Below, piece after piece: positions 50,731 to 62,117 of a stretch of DNA of 64,000 nt (positions are counted from its first letter, which is position 1; each line of letters starts with the position of its first letter). The DNA lies in NCBI GenBank assembly GCA_936450465.1, contig OW388296.1, forward strand, positions 54,860,431 to 54,924,430. Reading direction: 5' to 3'. The position numbers were made by a program, and so were the translations under genes. Under the pieces are notes generated by a model. The model ran no database searches, was not told where the DNA came from, and was given only the letters and a program-made list of their open reading frames with translations. This DNA is from Gibbula magus (Eukaryota > Mollusca > Gastropoda > Trochida > Trochidae).

Positions 50731-52029
50731 CTCGAATTTCATATTCACGCCCAATGCTTAATATATCAAATATATATGTATATGTTTCAATGAAAACCAT
50801 GTAAGGAACGGTCTCATAGTTACATCTGTTGTGGGCCGACAGTTACGACTCTAGCTCATGTATGTACTCGTTATAAGACCTACTAAACGCTGTAGATGCA
50901 ATCTGTATTCCTTTCTCCTTCCAAAATTACGTTTGACCTAATGGCTGCAACAAGGCAATGTTCATTGTCCGGTTTTCGATCAAGACCACGACTTTGAATG
51001 GTTGTATTTTCGTTATACTGAACTGATTGACCTTAAACTGGTTATTTTCAGTTAAAGTTGATAGTTCTCAATTAAATAACACAAATTATAATTTATAACA
51101 TTGGCCATATACGTGACATCACCAACATCATGATTATACCGCTTTAAGCCCCGCGATCTCTGCACCATATAAAAGTATAGGATCGTCTTATTTCACAATC
51201 AATATTTCCAAGCTCCTGAAAATTACAAGAACGAGTTTTAAAAACATAATTTACAAACAGGGGTATACAATAATATAAATATATAAATATTTATAACATG
51301 AAACTGTTTTGACAAAGAATCATTGTAATACCACTATTCAAAGCTATCTACAATACCAACAATTTATAAAGACTATAATTTGTTTATATTTTAAAATTGA
51401 TATGAAAACGTCATTTTTTTTATCAAAAGCTTTTAAAAATATCTAAAAGGTTCGACAGACTTAAAACAGTAAGCAAACATACATATTTCGCAAAAAGTAA
51501 CAGCATCAAATCATCAAAATTCTTAATATTTGAAAAATAAATACACTATTTTGTCATTTTCACAATGACTATAGATCATTTATGAAACAAGATGAATAAA
51601 ATATGGCTTCACATACAAAGTTGCATGGCGCCATTAGTTTGTTCAAATAAATCTTCTTAGCTAAGCCTTTTTTTTTAGAATAATGTACATTTTATAGCAT
51701 GACAATCGTTTTTAAGAAGAGCATAAAGTATATTTTAAATTATTTTTGCATAAAACACAACATAAAACCTTCTTTTGGTTTACAGATATAAGATGTCGTC
51801 CACGGTGGAGTAGTCACAGTATTTTGATGTCATCATATGTATGGTATATCGTGGAACAGTTTTGGATGATAAATGCCTTTTTGAGAACACTTACTCCAGG
51901 TATAAAGGTATTCATACACAATCAATCCAGGTAGAAACGTATTTAGGTAATTATTTCAGGTATACACGTATATATCCAGGTGCAATTATGTCAGGTGTAT
52001 GTGTACTCAGGTGTACCTATCCTGAGTAA
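50731..52029. other. AT-rich intergenic interval
   Basis: No gene. At 51890-52020 a loosely repeated CAGGTATA/CAGGTGTA motif occurs about every 20-30 bases. Confidence 0.35.
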
Positions 52030-52037
52030 ACTAGATG

Positions 52038-53590
52038 AGCGTTTGCGGGACACCGCAAAAGCAGAGCAGCCCCGAAACTTAGGGTCTCTCCTTTCCCTGT
52101 TCCGCGCCTTCTCGTCAGCATAAATAAAATGTGATTTTTTTTTGGACAAAAATTTGTTCATTATTCAAGTTATTCTAACAAGTTGAATCCCCCCTAGGGT
52201 CACTTTTCACGAGTTTGTTCTTAAAACCTATTTCTGATTTCAAAATTGGATCAAAGGATTAACAAGGCCTTAATCAATATCTCATGACCTTGACCTTTGA
52301 CCTTCAAGGCCACACCATCAATGATTACTTTTCATTGTGTATAACAATTTACGCAATGACTCAAAGTGTTCATAGTTACATAAGGCATGTTCGCAACTGC
52401 ATGCTTATGTTATGACTTCGCTGTGACCTTGACCTTTGACAGATTTTAGCAAAAACCTTTCAAATCTGATAGCACAAAAGTTGTTGAAGTTATCGTGTTT
52501 ACAAGGATTTTTGTAGTGATTTCAGAACTCATGATCTTGACATTTGACCTTGAATGTGAGCATGTCAGAATAATTCCTCAGTTGTATAAGAAAAAAAAAC
52601 CCTATATATATGAGGTGTTGATACCTTCTTGGAAAAAAGTTATTTAGTGATTTCAGAACTGGTGACCTTGACCCTATCTTGTGACCTTGACCTTTAAAAT
52701 TCAAGGTCGCACAATCAGTGATATGTTCTCATTGTGTATCACAATCATGAAATGATTCAAAGTGTTAATAGTTGAATTAAGACATTTTCTCAAAAGCATG
52801 CTTAAGTTGTGACCTCGCTATGACCTTGGCCTTTGACGGATGTTAGCGAAAACCTTTTCAAATCTTGGCCTTAATTTCTCCATAGTTGATATACACCAGA
52901 TAAGAATCTGACAGCACAAATATTTTTCAAGTTATCGTGTTTACAAGGATTTTTTTTAGCGATTTCAGAACTCATGACCTTGACCTTTGACCTTGAATGT
53001 GAGCATGTAAAAATAATTCCCCAGGTGTATAAGAAAAAAGCTATATTTATCAGGTGTTGATACCTTCTTGGGAAAAAAGTTATTTAGTGATTTCAGAACT
53101 GGTGACCTTGACCCTATCTTGTGACCTTGACCTTTCAAATTCAAGGTCACACAATCAGTGATCACTTTTCATTGTGTATCACAATCATGAAATGATTCAA
53201 AGTGTTAATAGTTGAATAAAGACATTTTCTCAAAATCATGCTTATAAGTTGTGACCTCGCTTTGACCTTGGCTTTTGACGGATGTTAGCGAAAACCTTTT
53301 CAAATCTTGGCCTTTCTCCATAGTTGATATACACCAGATAAGAACCTGACAGCACAAATATTTTTCAAGTTATCGTGTTTACAAGGATTTTTTTTAGAGA
53401 TTTCAGAAATCGTGACCTTGACCTTTGACCTTGAATATGAACATGTCAAAAAAATTCCTAATTAAGGGGCATAAGTAAGAAGTTATGTATATGAGTTCTC
53501 AAAACCTTCTTGGAAAAAAGTTATAGCCAATACAAAACGCGCCGGCGGCGACGGAAACTGCGCAAAAACTGATAGTCGGGGCTGCTAAAT
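52038..53590 (+). mobile_element. Minisatellite element, family C (Helentron-like)
   Basis: The 5' side has the hairpin TTTGCGG-GACA-CCGCAAA (about 52032-52049) and then AGCAGCCCCGA (52065-52075). The 3' side ends TCGGGGCTGCT, the inverted partner. The core is about three tandem copies of a unit near 440 bp (marker GTTATCGTGTTTACAAGGAT at about 52489, 52929, 53370), each rich in TGACCTTGA. A short GC-rich stretch (GCGCCGGCGGCGACGG) lies near the 3' end. The plan matches families A and B. Helentron-like origin is inferred. Confidence 0.65.
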
Positions 53591-54950
53591 ATTACGTATC
53601 GTTGGAACAGTATACTTTATGTATATACGAACTGGTTCTATAGACCTCCGAACGATATGAGTTCGTATCCCGGTAGATATGTACTATATAAACCTTTATT
53701 CCTCGGATAACTGTCTATTTTAATCAGACTGTCATTCTTATTTAATTTGCAATGAAAGTTGTACATCACTGATTGGCACAGGTAGGCTACTCTATACTAG
53801 CAGTGCAATGCGGTCATAGCATTGTGACGTCATCATGTCTTTTACGGCATAAGTTTGTCATTAGGTTTTTGATAAGAGAACATACTGAGTCAGTGATAGA
53901 TTCTACCAGAGCATTGTCATGATTGTGATCGAATGTACTTGGTGATGCCATCGCGTTGTGCCATATATACTGTCCAAACAATATATCATAGGATCTCCAT
54001 CTCGTAGTTATGTGGAATCTATACATATGTTTAATAGGCCTACGCGTCTATGCTAAACAGTATTTACATTCATGTACATAGATGTCCCATGTTTATAGCT
54101 CCTGTATATTTTACTGCATGGACCTGAATGAGGCGGTCCTCATAGTGAGTAAGCATATTTTATAAATACGAATCACAAACCCATATATTTCTGTGATTGC
54201 TATTTCCTACGTGGATTCTTAATTGACTCCTTTCATTTGAATCGTCTGGTCATTAGGACTATTAAAAACTTTGACTTGTAGTAATTAACCAAATTGCATT
54301 GCATATGTACTATTCTAATTAATTCATTTAAACGCTCTCATACACATGTGCAGATTGGATTAATGGGTTTTCAACACATATATCTAGCTTTCTGTCATCG
54401 ATCTACTCGAACAGTTAGTGCATTCCTTCAAATGAATTACTGCCATAACATGAACACATTTAAAAATACGTATTTATATATGAGCAGGAACCTAATATTA
54501 TATAACATGGGTTTCTTATCTACAGAAGTTTATAACATATTTAATGATTTATCAAAGGAACATTGCATGACTGAATGGTTAGAGATATACTAGTATATAA
54601 GAATAAATACATTATGTAAGCTAATGATTTCAAGGGTACCGAGTGGAAATATACCGCTATGTCTCCACTAGCTACGTCACATGCCCAATCACGTGGTTTT
54701 CTATATTGCCAAGTCAACGAATCTCATTTTCTCCGGTGTCAACTTCGTAAGTTCATTGCACAATCATGTATTCTTATTATTTCTTAAAGTAAATGTTTCG
54801 TAATTATGTTCAATTCATTTCAATATTATGTTCAAATACATTTCAAACAATCCATCCTATTATTTTTTTTTTAGTAATAGCTCTGAGCATGCCTGTGACA
54901 CGTGTTACGCTCCATTTGATAACAATCCGAAACCGGTTTGTATTGAGTTT
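53591..54950. other. Intergenic interval
   Basis: A TGACGTCA octamer lies at 53825-53832 within a fragment related to the repeat at 44474. No gene recognised. Confidence 0.4.
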
Positions 54951-54954
54951 GAAC

Positions 54955-55089
54955 GCTGTGCGGAGTTGGTCGGGCACCTGCACGCATGCGCACTTTAGTT
55001 ACGGAAGTAGAAGGGACAGTCGACAGTGAAACCACCGAAGGGAGGTTTATAAACTTTTTGATTCAAGTTGTGATAACATTACTTTAACA
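54955..55089 (+). promoter_or_regulatory. Candidate TATA-less promoter and 5' UTR
   Basis: A locally GC-richer patch just before the ATG at 55090 contains CACGCATGCGCAC (54981-54993), close to the NRF1 consensus, and ACGGAAGTAG (55001-55010), an ETS-type core. Such pairs are common in housekeeping promoters. No TATA box is seen. It would drive the SANT exon and, since PSPH has no other obvious leader exon, possibly PSPH too. Motif-based inference only. Confidence 0.45.
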
Positions 55090-56246
55090 ATGACATCAAA
55101 CGAATCAGAAAGCTCTCATTGGCAGAATCATGAAATAGAAAGTCTTTTGAAGATATGGTCAAGGAAAGATGTTCAGAAAGAGTTGGAAAGTATGCATCAA
55201 AATTTACCTGTTTATGAAAAAATTGCATCGGAACTTAGTGTATCTGGCATAAACAGGTCGGCGATAAGCTGTCGTGATAAAGTTAAGAAACTGAAGTTTA
55301 AATATCGCAGAATACGAGAAAGAAAAGGACATAAGAAAGGGAGTTTCAAATTTTATGAATTGTTACGATCTGTCCTGGAAGATTCACTCGAAGAGGGGGA
55401 ATCTGAAGTTGTTGGTCGACGATCTCGTTCTGGAAACCATGGCGACACTCAATACAACAGTAGCAGTTTCATCCCTTCCCATTACCAGGAGTATGAACAA
55501 ATGAGATACAGTCCTAATGTGCCTAGCAATGACAGTAACAGCATCATTCTGAGTGATTCAGATTCTGGGAGTGAATACGATGTTTACATGAAAGACTGTG
55601 CTTCTGATGAAGATTTCTTGCCAAAGGAGAGTACCCATTGTGAGTCACAACCAGCATCAAGTACATCACATGTAATGAACAGTCCTCCTCATGGATTTCC
55701 TGGCTATGGTTGTATGTTTATGCAACCTGGTTCCGGTAGAGTCGTCACATCAACGAGGGGTGAACATTCCCTTAGAGACGATAATATAAATCATCATGCT
55801 AATTCTCCTTTGAATGCAGCAAGAGTTGCAATGAAAAGGCGTGCAGAGTTTGTAGGAAGAGGGTGTGGCTTTGCAAGGGGTGTGGCTAATTTTGGACCTT
55901 ATGGCTCATGTGGGAGGGGCTTCGGGAAATGGCAGAGAGGTGGAAGGATGGCAAGAATGGAACAAGCATTTGACACAATGTTTAACAAGGTAATGCAAGG
56001 GCAGAGAGATACGCAAGAAAGATTTCTTTCAAGTCATGAGAAACAGCTTCAACATCAATTACAATTTGAGCTCCAGAGACAAGAATTGATGAATAAGCAA
56101 CGAGATGAAGATCGTAAACATCAGATGGAAATGTTTCAGGTTATGTTGAACTCATTCCAACAAAACAGATCCTTTCAGGGAACCAGTGGCGTCTCTAATC
56201 AACAAATGTGTTCAAATCCTCAGCAACAGAACTCAAATGTTTCTAG
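55090..56246 (+). CDS. Myb/SANT-like DNA-binding protein exon
   Basis: The open frame runs 1157 bp from ATG to a candidate donor CTAG|GTATGG at 56247. Residues about 8-98 (WQNHEIESLLKIW, YEKIASELSVSGINRSAISC, RDKVKKLKFKYRRI, FKFYELL) match the Myb/SANT-like (trihelix-type) DNA-binding fold. An acidic serine-rich part (SDSDSGSEYD), a Gly/Arg-rich segment (GRGCGFARG, GRGFGKWQRGGRM) and a Gln-rich coiled coil (about residues 295-360) follow. If not spliced, the frame runs on to 56382 as a 430-aa protein, but that tail is hydrophobic, A/T-rich and runs into a MITE, so it is probably intron. The natural acceptor may be 56661-56662, which joins it in frame to PSPH. It could also be a domesticated transposon-derived factor; function unknown. 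Confidence 0.75.
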
Positions 56247-56357
56247 GTATGGACAGTGTTATTCAACTGATGTTATAATTTTTTTTATAACCATTTTATT
56301 ATTTTTGTCATTATTTATGAGGCCGAGTTTGCTTTCTGAGGTTGTACCGTTTTATAT

Positions 56358-56532
56358 TAGGGATTGGGAAATACACCTTTGACAAGAAGCAATTTTAAGA
56401 GCTTTTAATCATTTTCAGAATTTTATATGGATCATTCCTCTTTGTAACAATAGTAAAATTTAAAATTTTTATGGTCCTATTTTTCACCCAATGTGCAAAA
56501 TGGCCCATGGTCCCTACCTTTCCCATTCCCTG
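56358..56532. mobile_element. Small MITE with AGGGATTGGGAAA ends, copy 1
   Basis: TAGGGATTGGGAAATACACC at the left and the complement of CAGGGAATGGGAAAGGTAGG at the right bound about 175 bases. The copy at 62118 shares GACACCTTTGACAA, CAATGTGCAAAATGGCCCAT and the ends. CAGGG-type ends suggest a hAT-like element, but no clean 8-bp target duplication is seen. It supplies the stop codon of the unspliced SANT frame. Confidence 0.7.
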
Positions 56533-56662
56533 TATATTACTTGATTAAAAGTACTGTTGCAACATTCGCAATTGCTTTTCAATCTGCGACCGAGAAAGTT
56601 AACATGAATCTAAAATTCTGATCACCTTTATCAACTTTATCATCAGCATCATCTTATTTCAG

Positions 56663-56818
56663 AACTTCTCAGAAAGAAACAATGTCGCAGACTAAAGTAA
56701 AGTCAATATGGCGGTCAGCTGATGCTGTGTGTTTTGACGTTGACTCCACAGTGCTCAAAGATGAAGGAGTAGATGAGCTTGCCAAGTTTTGCGGCGTCGG
56801 AAAAGAAGTTGCAGAATG
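56663..56818 (+). CDS. PSPH: PSPH exon 1
   Basis: Acceptor ATCTTATTTCAG, 19 non-coding bases (or coding RTSQKET if spliced from the SANT exon), then MSQTKVKSIWRSADAVCFDV and DSTVLKDEGVDELAKFCGVG. Holds the catalytic DVDST. Donor AATG|GTACAC. Confidence 0.92.
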
Positions 56819-59800
56819 GTACACATTCATTTCAGATCAATTAGGTCATTAAATTGCTTCAATGTCAGCTTGAATCTGTCTGACCCACATTGCCATTCCT
56901 AGCTTACTTAACCATACTTTTGTTTACATTCCTGAAGATTGCACCGCTAATGGCTGCAATACTGCCGAATCGGCGTTAAACAATAACTCACTCACTCACT
57001 CCTGAAGATTGCTTTCAATTTCTTATATATCAACAAGTTAGATATGTCTGTATTTCAGTATAAACATGTTTAATTTTTGGAAATATTCCTTTGTCCCTCA
57101 AGTGAATCTTAAGGAGCAACTAGCATGTTGTTGCGAGTCACATATATGCCAAATGTTATAAATGTTAATATTTTATCAATAAATACTGACAGCAACAATG
57201 ACTGTTTAATGGTACTGACCGGTAATATGGTGACGAGATAATGTGAAACAGGTAATTTCTGATTGAAAGCCAGACAATGTACCATGGTTGGCGGTTGTCA
57301 GATAGTTAAAAATAATTTGGAAATTAACATGGTGACTACAACAGACAAAAATATCTGGATATATGCTTTGTTTTCTTTTCATAACTTCAAGCAATTTGGG
57401 AATTTGATGCTTTTGCTATTTAGAAATAAAATCATGATGAATTCTAATCGTTTAATTAACAAGATGCGGATTGCAATTATTTAATGCTTTTTTTAAAATC
57501 AAGGACCTCTAATAAGAACTTCTGACTGAAATACTGCCCAAGCAGAGCTAAACAGTGACACACTGACTACTACTGACGAATGTTTGTTTGAATGCACCAT
57601 TTATATCTACATCCCCAGGACACAGAAGGCAATGGGAGGAGGTATATCATTCCGTGTTGCGCTGAGGGAAAGACTGAATATCATCAAACCATCAAGACAG
57701 CAACTCAGCGATTTCATTTCCACACATGGCCCACAGTTCAGTGAGGGAATCTGGTACGATAGTGATAACAAGCTTTCTTCCTTACCAGTTTTGTGATTTG
57801 TCAGATCAGTTGTTACGGTAATTTTCATGCAGGTAGAAATGTTAAAAGAGTATCATGGTAACATTTGGTTGAGTGTTTCTAATTTCTGAATGGCACCAGT
57901 AACATTAGTTGATTTTAATATCATTTATAAGTGAAAGAGTTGTGTTTCAGTACGTATACACTGTTTAGAAATTGGTATTGACACCTTTGAGATTTACTCA
58001 AGATGCATATATTTGAAGAAACCGAAAACTCAAATCTTCAGTGTGGGCAACCTTCTCTTGCCAGTCTCCATTACTGGCTGATTTAAGTCTTGCAGTATTT
58101 CCTTAAGATCTCTGTGTTTGGAAATGGAGTGTGGTAGATAAAAGTTATTTCTCTGCGCAAATTTCCCAATCAAATGTTTTGGATTTCATTATCAATCAAC
58201 ATACAAACAATTTTCAAATCATCTGATTAGAAATCGAGAATGCGTCACAATTGTGTTACAATGAAATAAAGAATGTATAGTAAAGAAATGTTAATAATCT
58301 CTTACAGTGATCTAGTTAATGCTTTGAGAAAACGAGGTAAATCCGTGTATCTCGTATCTGGAGGGTTCCGCTCCATCATCGAACCTGCTGCAAAGATCCT
58401 GTCCATATCAACAGACCATATCTTTGCCAACAAGCTCAAGTTCTTTTACACAGGTAATTCAAGAATTAATACAAAAATAGCATCACAATTGTGTTGCTAG
58501 ATCTCTTTCTGCTTCAGCTCGCTGCAAATGGCTGCGAAATTGCCAAAGCAGCGTTAAAGATATGCTAACCTCAGGGGGTAGACTTCGCGGAAATGATTCT
58601 GACAACAGTAAAGAATATCGATACAAAAGTATTGGATTACAAATCCAACCCTAAATAGTAGTAAAAACGTTTTTAAAAAATACTTCATTCTTACAGCCGC
58701 CAAACATTTCATTAGCCAATCAGCTGCTAGCAGAGGTGTGACGTGTTACTCAGGAGTCCTGCTCAACGAGTAGCTGGCTTATGTTATTGTTTACATTATA
58801 CACTCGTATAGCCGTCACGTATTTTTCACTGATCTCACTTGTCAAAACAGCCTAAACGCGATCAAAGCTATTAGACACAATGTCGGCATATTCTGTTCAG
58901 TCGTTAATCAACTTTGGTTGTTGTACACATGTGTTTAGATTGTTTATTCTCCGATAATGCCGAGTGGATATTTCAGCGTAAATCTACCGCCATTGTCTTT
59001 TCTTTGTGTCATTTTGAATTGTCAGTTCTATAGAGTTACTGCGTGAATGTCCATCACTGACCATTTCCGTTATGTCAGACTCTTATTCTAGCAATGAGAT
59101 CTCGCTTTGAACAACGTAAGTCAAGCGATAACAAAGATTTGAATGAAGAACAAGCGAATGTACCAAATGATCGGGATACATATCTCGTTACTCTCACGTT
59201 TATCTATTTCATTATTTAACAGTTGAAATAAAATAACAGCACATATGTATGATACTATCTCAAAGTATTTTGATTCAATAAAACAATTCATTAAACAATG
59301 TGTTTCCACAATTATACAAAATTGTATCGGCAAACAAACGAGGATTCATGTTAATCCTACTCAATGAAAAACGAGACTTATGCGGCGTATATATCTATAT
59401 CATTTTAAAAAATGAAAAGAAATACATATCAATTATTGCACTTCATTGTGATGATTTTCTAACTAGTTCTCATGTAAACAACACTTTACGATGTCCTTAT
59501 TGATTTAAATAACTAACCTGTTGTCACCATATGATTGCTAATCCATGTACATCGGTGTGCATCATACATAATAGTGAATGACTTGCTGCTATCACAGACG
59601 AAACAACAGAACATAATATTCTTAAATTTCGTTGGCTGAATATAACATTCCTAATTTTGATTGGCTCCTATGTCCAGACTAAATGTCGCCTATATGTGTA
59701 TCTTTTTAAAACTAACGACACCAGTTACGTCATATGACAGGACGTTTGCAATATCTTGACGCGCCACCTCTTATATAATTGAACCGATCCAGTGACCATC

Positions 59801-62103
59801 GCCCTGACCGATATCTGACATCAAAGCTAAGGTGTTAATGCATTAAGCGCAATTAGTGAGTGTTGATAACATGGCTAACTAGTACTTCTGAACAATATAG
59901 AATTAATATAGAAATGAAAAGCTAGATTTTCAGCATTCTACATTAACATTTCATCGATTTTACCCAAATAACATGATATTGATGGAACAGAATCTGAAAG
60001 AAAATGTGTACCGAAAAAGAAAACGCCATTTTCATTTCGATTTGAAATTATTCATGATTCCTTATCATTGATACATCATTGTAGCTTTAAAATCTTTTGA
60101 CATTTTCACCCGCCACATTTCTCTTCATTTGCATTACACTGAATAAAATAACTGCCTCAATGAAAGTAATTGTAAATGTACAATATTATAAATTTAACGA
60201 TAGCTCGATTTTGTTCCTCTTTAAACTGTTAACCAGTAACAATGATGAAAATTTCTAAATTATAATGCAATTTATTCTATTATGAATAAAAATTCACCAT
60301 GAGAAATATTGACTCAGTAGACCTCAAACTATACAGGCCTCTTGAAACTTAAAATCAGGCACATAAAAAATAAATAATAGTGACGTTTACAATAGAAATT
60401 ATTCATTTCAAAGCATATTGTAGCCTACGAAATAACTCAACGCTCCGCTCGATTGGTAAAAGAACCCAACTAAAACCAGCAACTGAATATCGAAAAATCC
60501 TTCAAAAACTCCGAACTTACTTCCTACAGACGCACAAATACCCATTCTATCGGAAACTTACAATGTCAAAAGTTGTTTTTGTGTTTTAAACGAATCAGCG
60601 ACGAAAATCGACAAATCGCCTAAGGATTTCATTGTAGCAACTCCTGTATATGACGTCACATCGCTAACGAAGGTTATGCTACACTGAGGGGCCGCGGAAA
60701 ACTGTTTGAAGAATGAGATAATGAGCAGGCCAAATTTACTCACTTTGAACCGCGATATCTGGCTTAGTAGGTGACGCTTCGAAATAACAGTTAGTGTTAT
60801 GTTTACTTGAATGTATTGTCTATATGAATAAACGAATTAAGATCGAACAAAACTGAGAGGTTCTATTATCTTTAAACAATATGAATAACTCACTCACTCT
60901 TTCTGCTTCGATAATGGCTGCCATGTTTTCAGATAAAATAACCAACGTAAACTATTATAATCTAGTAATATGGTTTTATTTGGGATAACACTACCTTCAA
61001 TAGTACAAATTATTGTGCTTTTTCGAGCCAAGTCCCATGCAGGATTCGAACCCACGCCCTCAGAGTAAGGCAACTATGGCCAGCATTGACTGTATCAAAA
61101 CAGCTTGCCACACGTCACATGACTATTTCGCCTTGACATTGGTACAGTCAATGATGGCGATAGTTTTTAAAAAAAAATTTTGCTGGCTATCTAAATGGCA
61201 AGTATTTCTATTATGATCTAACCTCACCTGTTCTTATGAAAAGTGGAATTTGTTTATTTCTTTTTTCTTTTCTTATTTGTGATATATTGATATATTTTGC
61301 CAGGTGAATATGCAGGGTTTGACGAGAATCAGCCGACCTCTGACTCAGGAGGTAAACCAAAGGTTATTCAGGAGATAAAAGATCGGTATCAACACAGCAA
61401 GCTTGTCATGATAGGAGATGGAGCCACAGACCTTGAAGCAGTGCCACCTGCAGTGAGTTTACATCCTTTTCCTAACTCTTTCACCTTTACTTAGGTTAAC
61501 CATAACTCCCTTTCTTTAATATTACTCTAAGATTACCTAAGTGACCAGCAAAGTGGTTTGTGAAAGGACACCCAAAGGCCTCTCAACTCACTAAGGCAAT
61601 CTTTCTTCAATATCTATATGATGCCACTTCGCTCAGTGAAGTACGCCATGTTTCAAGGTCCCACATTCCAAAGCTTATTTAACGGTGGGACTAACCAATT
61701 AGGTTGAGGGAAAATTGATAAATCTAGAGCCTGTAAATATCTTCCTGTCACTAATAACCTTTTTGAAAGTAGAGATAAAACAGAAAGAGTTTGGTTCAAT
61801 GTTTCCAATAGGTTCAGACTATCTTCAAAGGGTTCACTGCAATGTATAGCCATGACAGTTTTGCAACCTTTCTTCTGACAAGAGTACGAGTGAAGTATAG
61901 TTGGAAGGAGTGTTAACACAGCATCAATCCAACCCAAATGAGCTGTGTAGTTTCTGTTTGTTGTCAATTCATTAATATACTTTTGTTTATTTCAGGATGC
62001 TTTTATCGGTTATGGTGGGAACGTCGTCCGAGAGAGTGTGAAAAGCAGAGCTTCCTGGTTTGTGACAGATTTCCGAGACCTCATCAATGAACTCGACTCC
62101 TAG
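56682..62103 (+). CDS. PSPH: Phosphoserine phosphatase (gene, 5 coding exons)
   Basis: Coding exons 56682-56818, 57619-57753, 58308-58453, 61304-61452 and 61996-62103 give 224 aa, against 225 in human PSPH, with all phases consistent. The enzyme is a cytosolic HAD-family phosphatase that removes phosphate from L-phosphoserine, the last step of serine synthesis. HAD motif I DVDST (Asp19 nucleophile, Asp21), motif II SGGFRS, the Lys of GGKPK, and motif IV GDGATD are all present. Cap-domain residues AMGGGISFRVALRERL are also recognisable. Exon 1 starts with an acceptor at 56661-56662 and carries 19 leader bases before ATG, so a 5' exon must lie upstream; the only candidate seen is the SANT exon. 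Intron 3 is 2.85 kb; the others are short. Confidence 0.95.
56943..57000 (+). mobile_element. 5'-truncated SINE fragment
   Basis: GGCTGCAATACTGCCGAATC then GGCGTTAAACAATAACTCAC and (CTCA)n, flanked by a perfect repeat TCCTGAAGATTGC (56930-56942 and 57000-57012; the first T may belong to the element). Only the 3' end is present. A related fragment is at about 58522-58565 (GGCTGCGAAATTGCC...GCAGCGTTAAA). Lies in PSPH intron 1. Confidence 0.8.
57619..57753 (+). CDS. PSPH: PSPH exon 2
   Basis: WTQKAMGGGISFRVALRERL then NIIKPSRQQLSDFISTHGPQ, the cap domain that closes over phosphoserine. Acceptor ATCCCCAG, donor TCTG|GTACGA (exon ends ATCTG). Confidence 0.93.
58048..58145 (+). mobile_element. Partial Mutator-like MITE
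   Basis: CTTGCCAGTCTCCATTACTG and GCTGATTTAAGTCTTGCAGT with TTTCCTTAAGATCTCTGTGT match one half of the CAACTTCC family (for example 7200-7250). The right arm is missing and no target duplication is seen. In PSPH intron 2. Confidence 0.65.
58308..58453 (+). CDS. PSPH: PSPH exon 3
   Basis: LVNALRKRGKSVYLVSGGFR then SIIEPAAKILSISTDHIFAN, including motif II serine and FANKLKFFYTG. Acceptor CTTACAG, donor CACAG|GTAATT. Confidence 0.93.
58580..61303 (+). other. PSPH intron 3, main part
   Basis: AT-rich, no further exon. Around 61035-61050 GGATTCGAACCC is a B-box on the - strand, with GCATTGACTGTA / TACAGTCAATG facing each other at 61083 and 61143, so a small tRNA-derived remnant is likely. Confidence 0.4.
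61304..61452 (+). CDS. PSPH: PSPH exon 4
   Basis: GEYAGFDENQPTSDSGGKPK then VIQEIKDRYQHSKLVMIGDG and ATDLEAVPPA. Holds the catalytic lysine region and the Mg-binding GDGATD. Acceptor TTGCCAG, donor TGCA|GTGAGT. Confidence 0.94.
61996..62103 (+). CDS. PSPH: PSPH exon 5 (C-terminus)
   Basis: DAFIGYGGNVVRESVKSRAS then WFVTDFRDLINELDS, stop at 62101-62103. Acceptor TATTTCAG. Confidence 0.94.
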   Translation, partial: DAFIGYGGNVVRESVKSRASWFVTDFRDLINELDS

Positions 62104-62117
62104 AATTAGTGCTTTAT

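Noticed and set aside
56247..56382. Membrane helix at the C-terminus of the SANT protein
   Set aside because: The hydrophobic run follows a good donor (AG|GTATGG), is T-rich and ends in a MITE; it is better explained as intron read-through.
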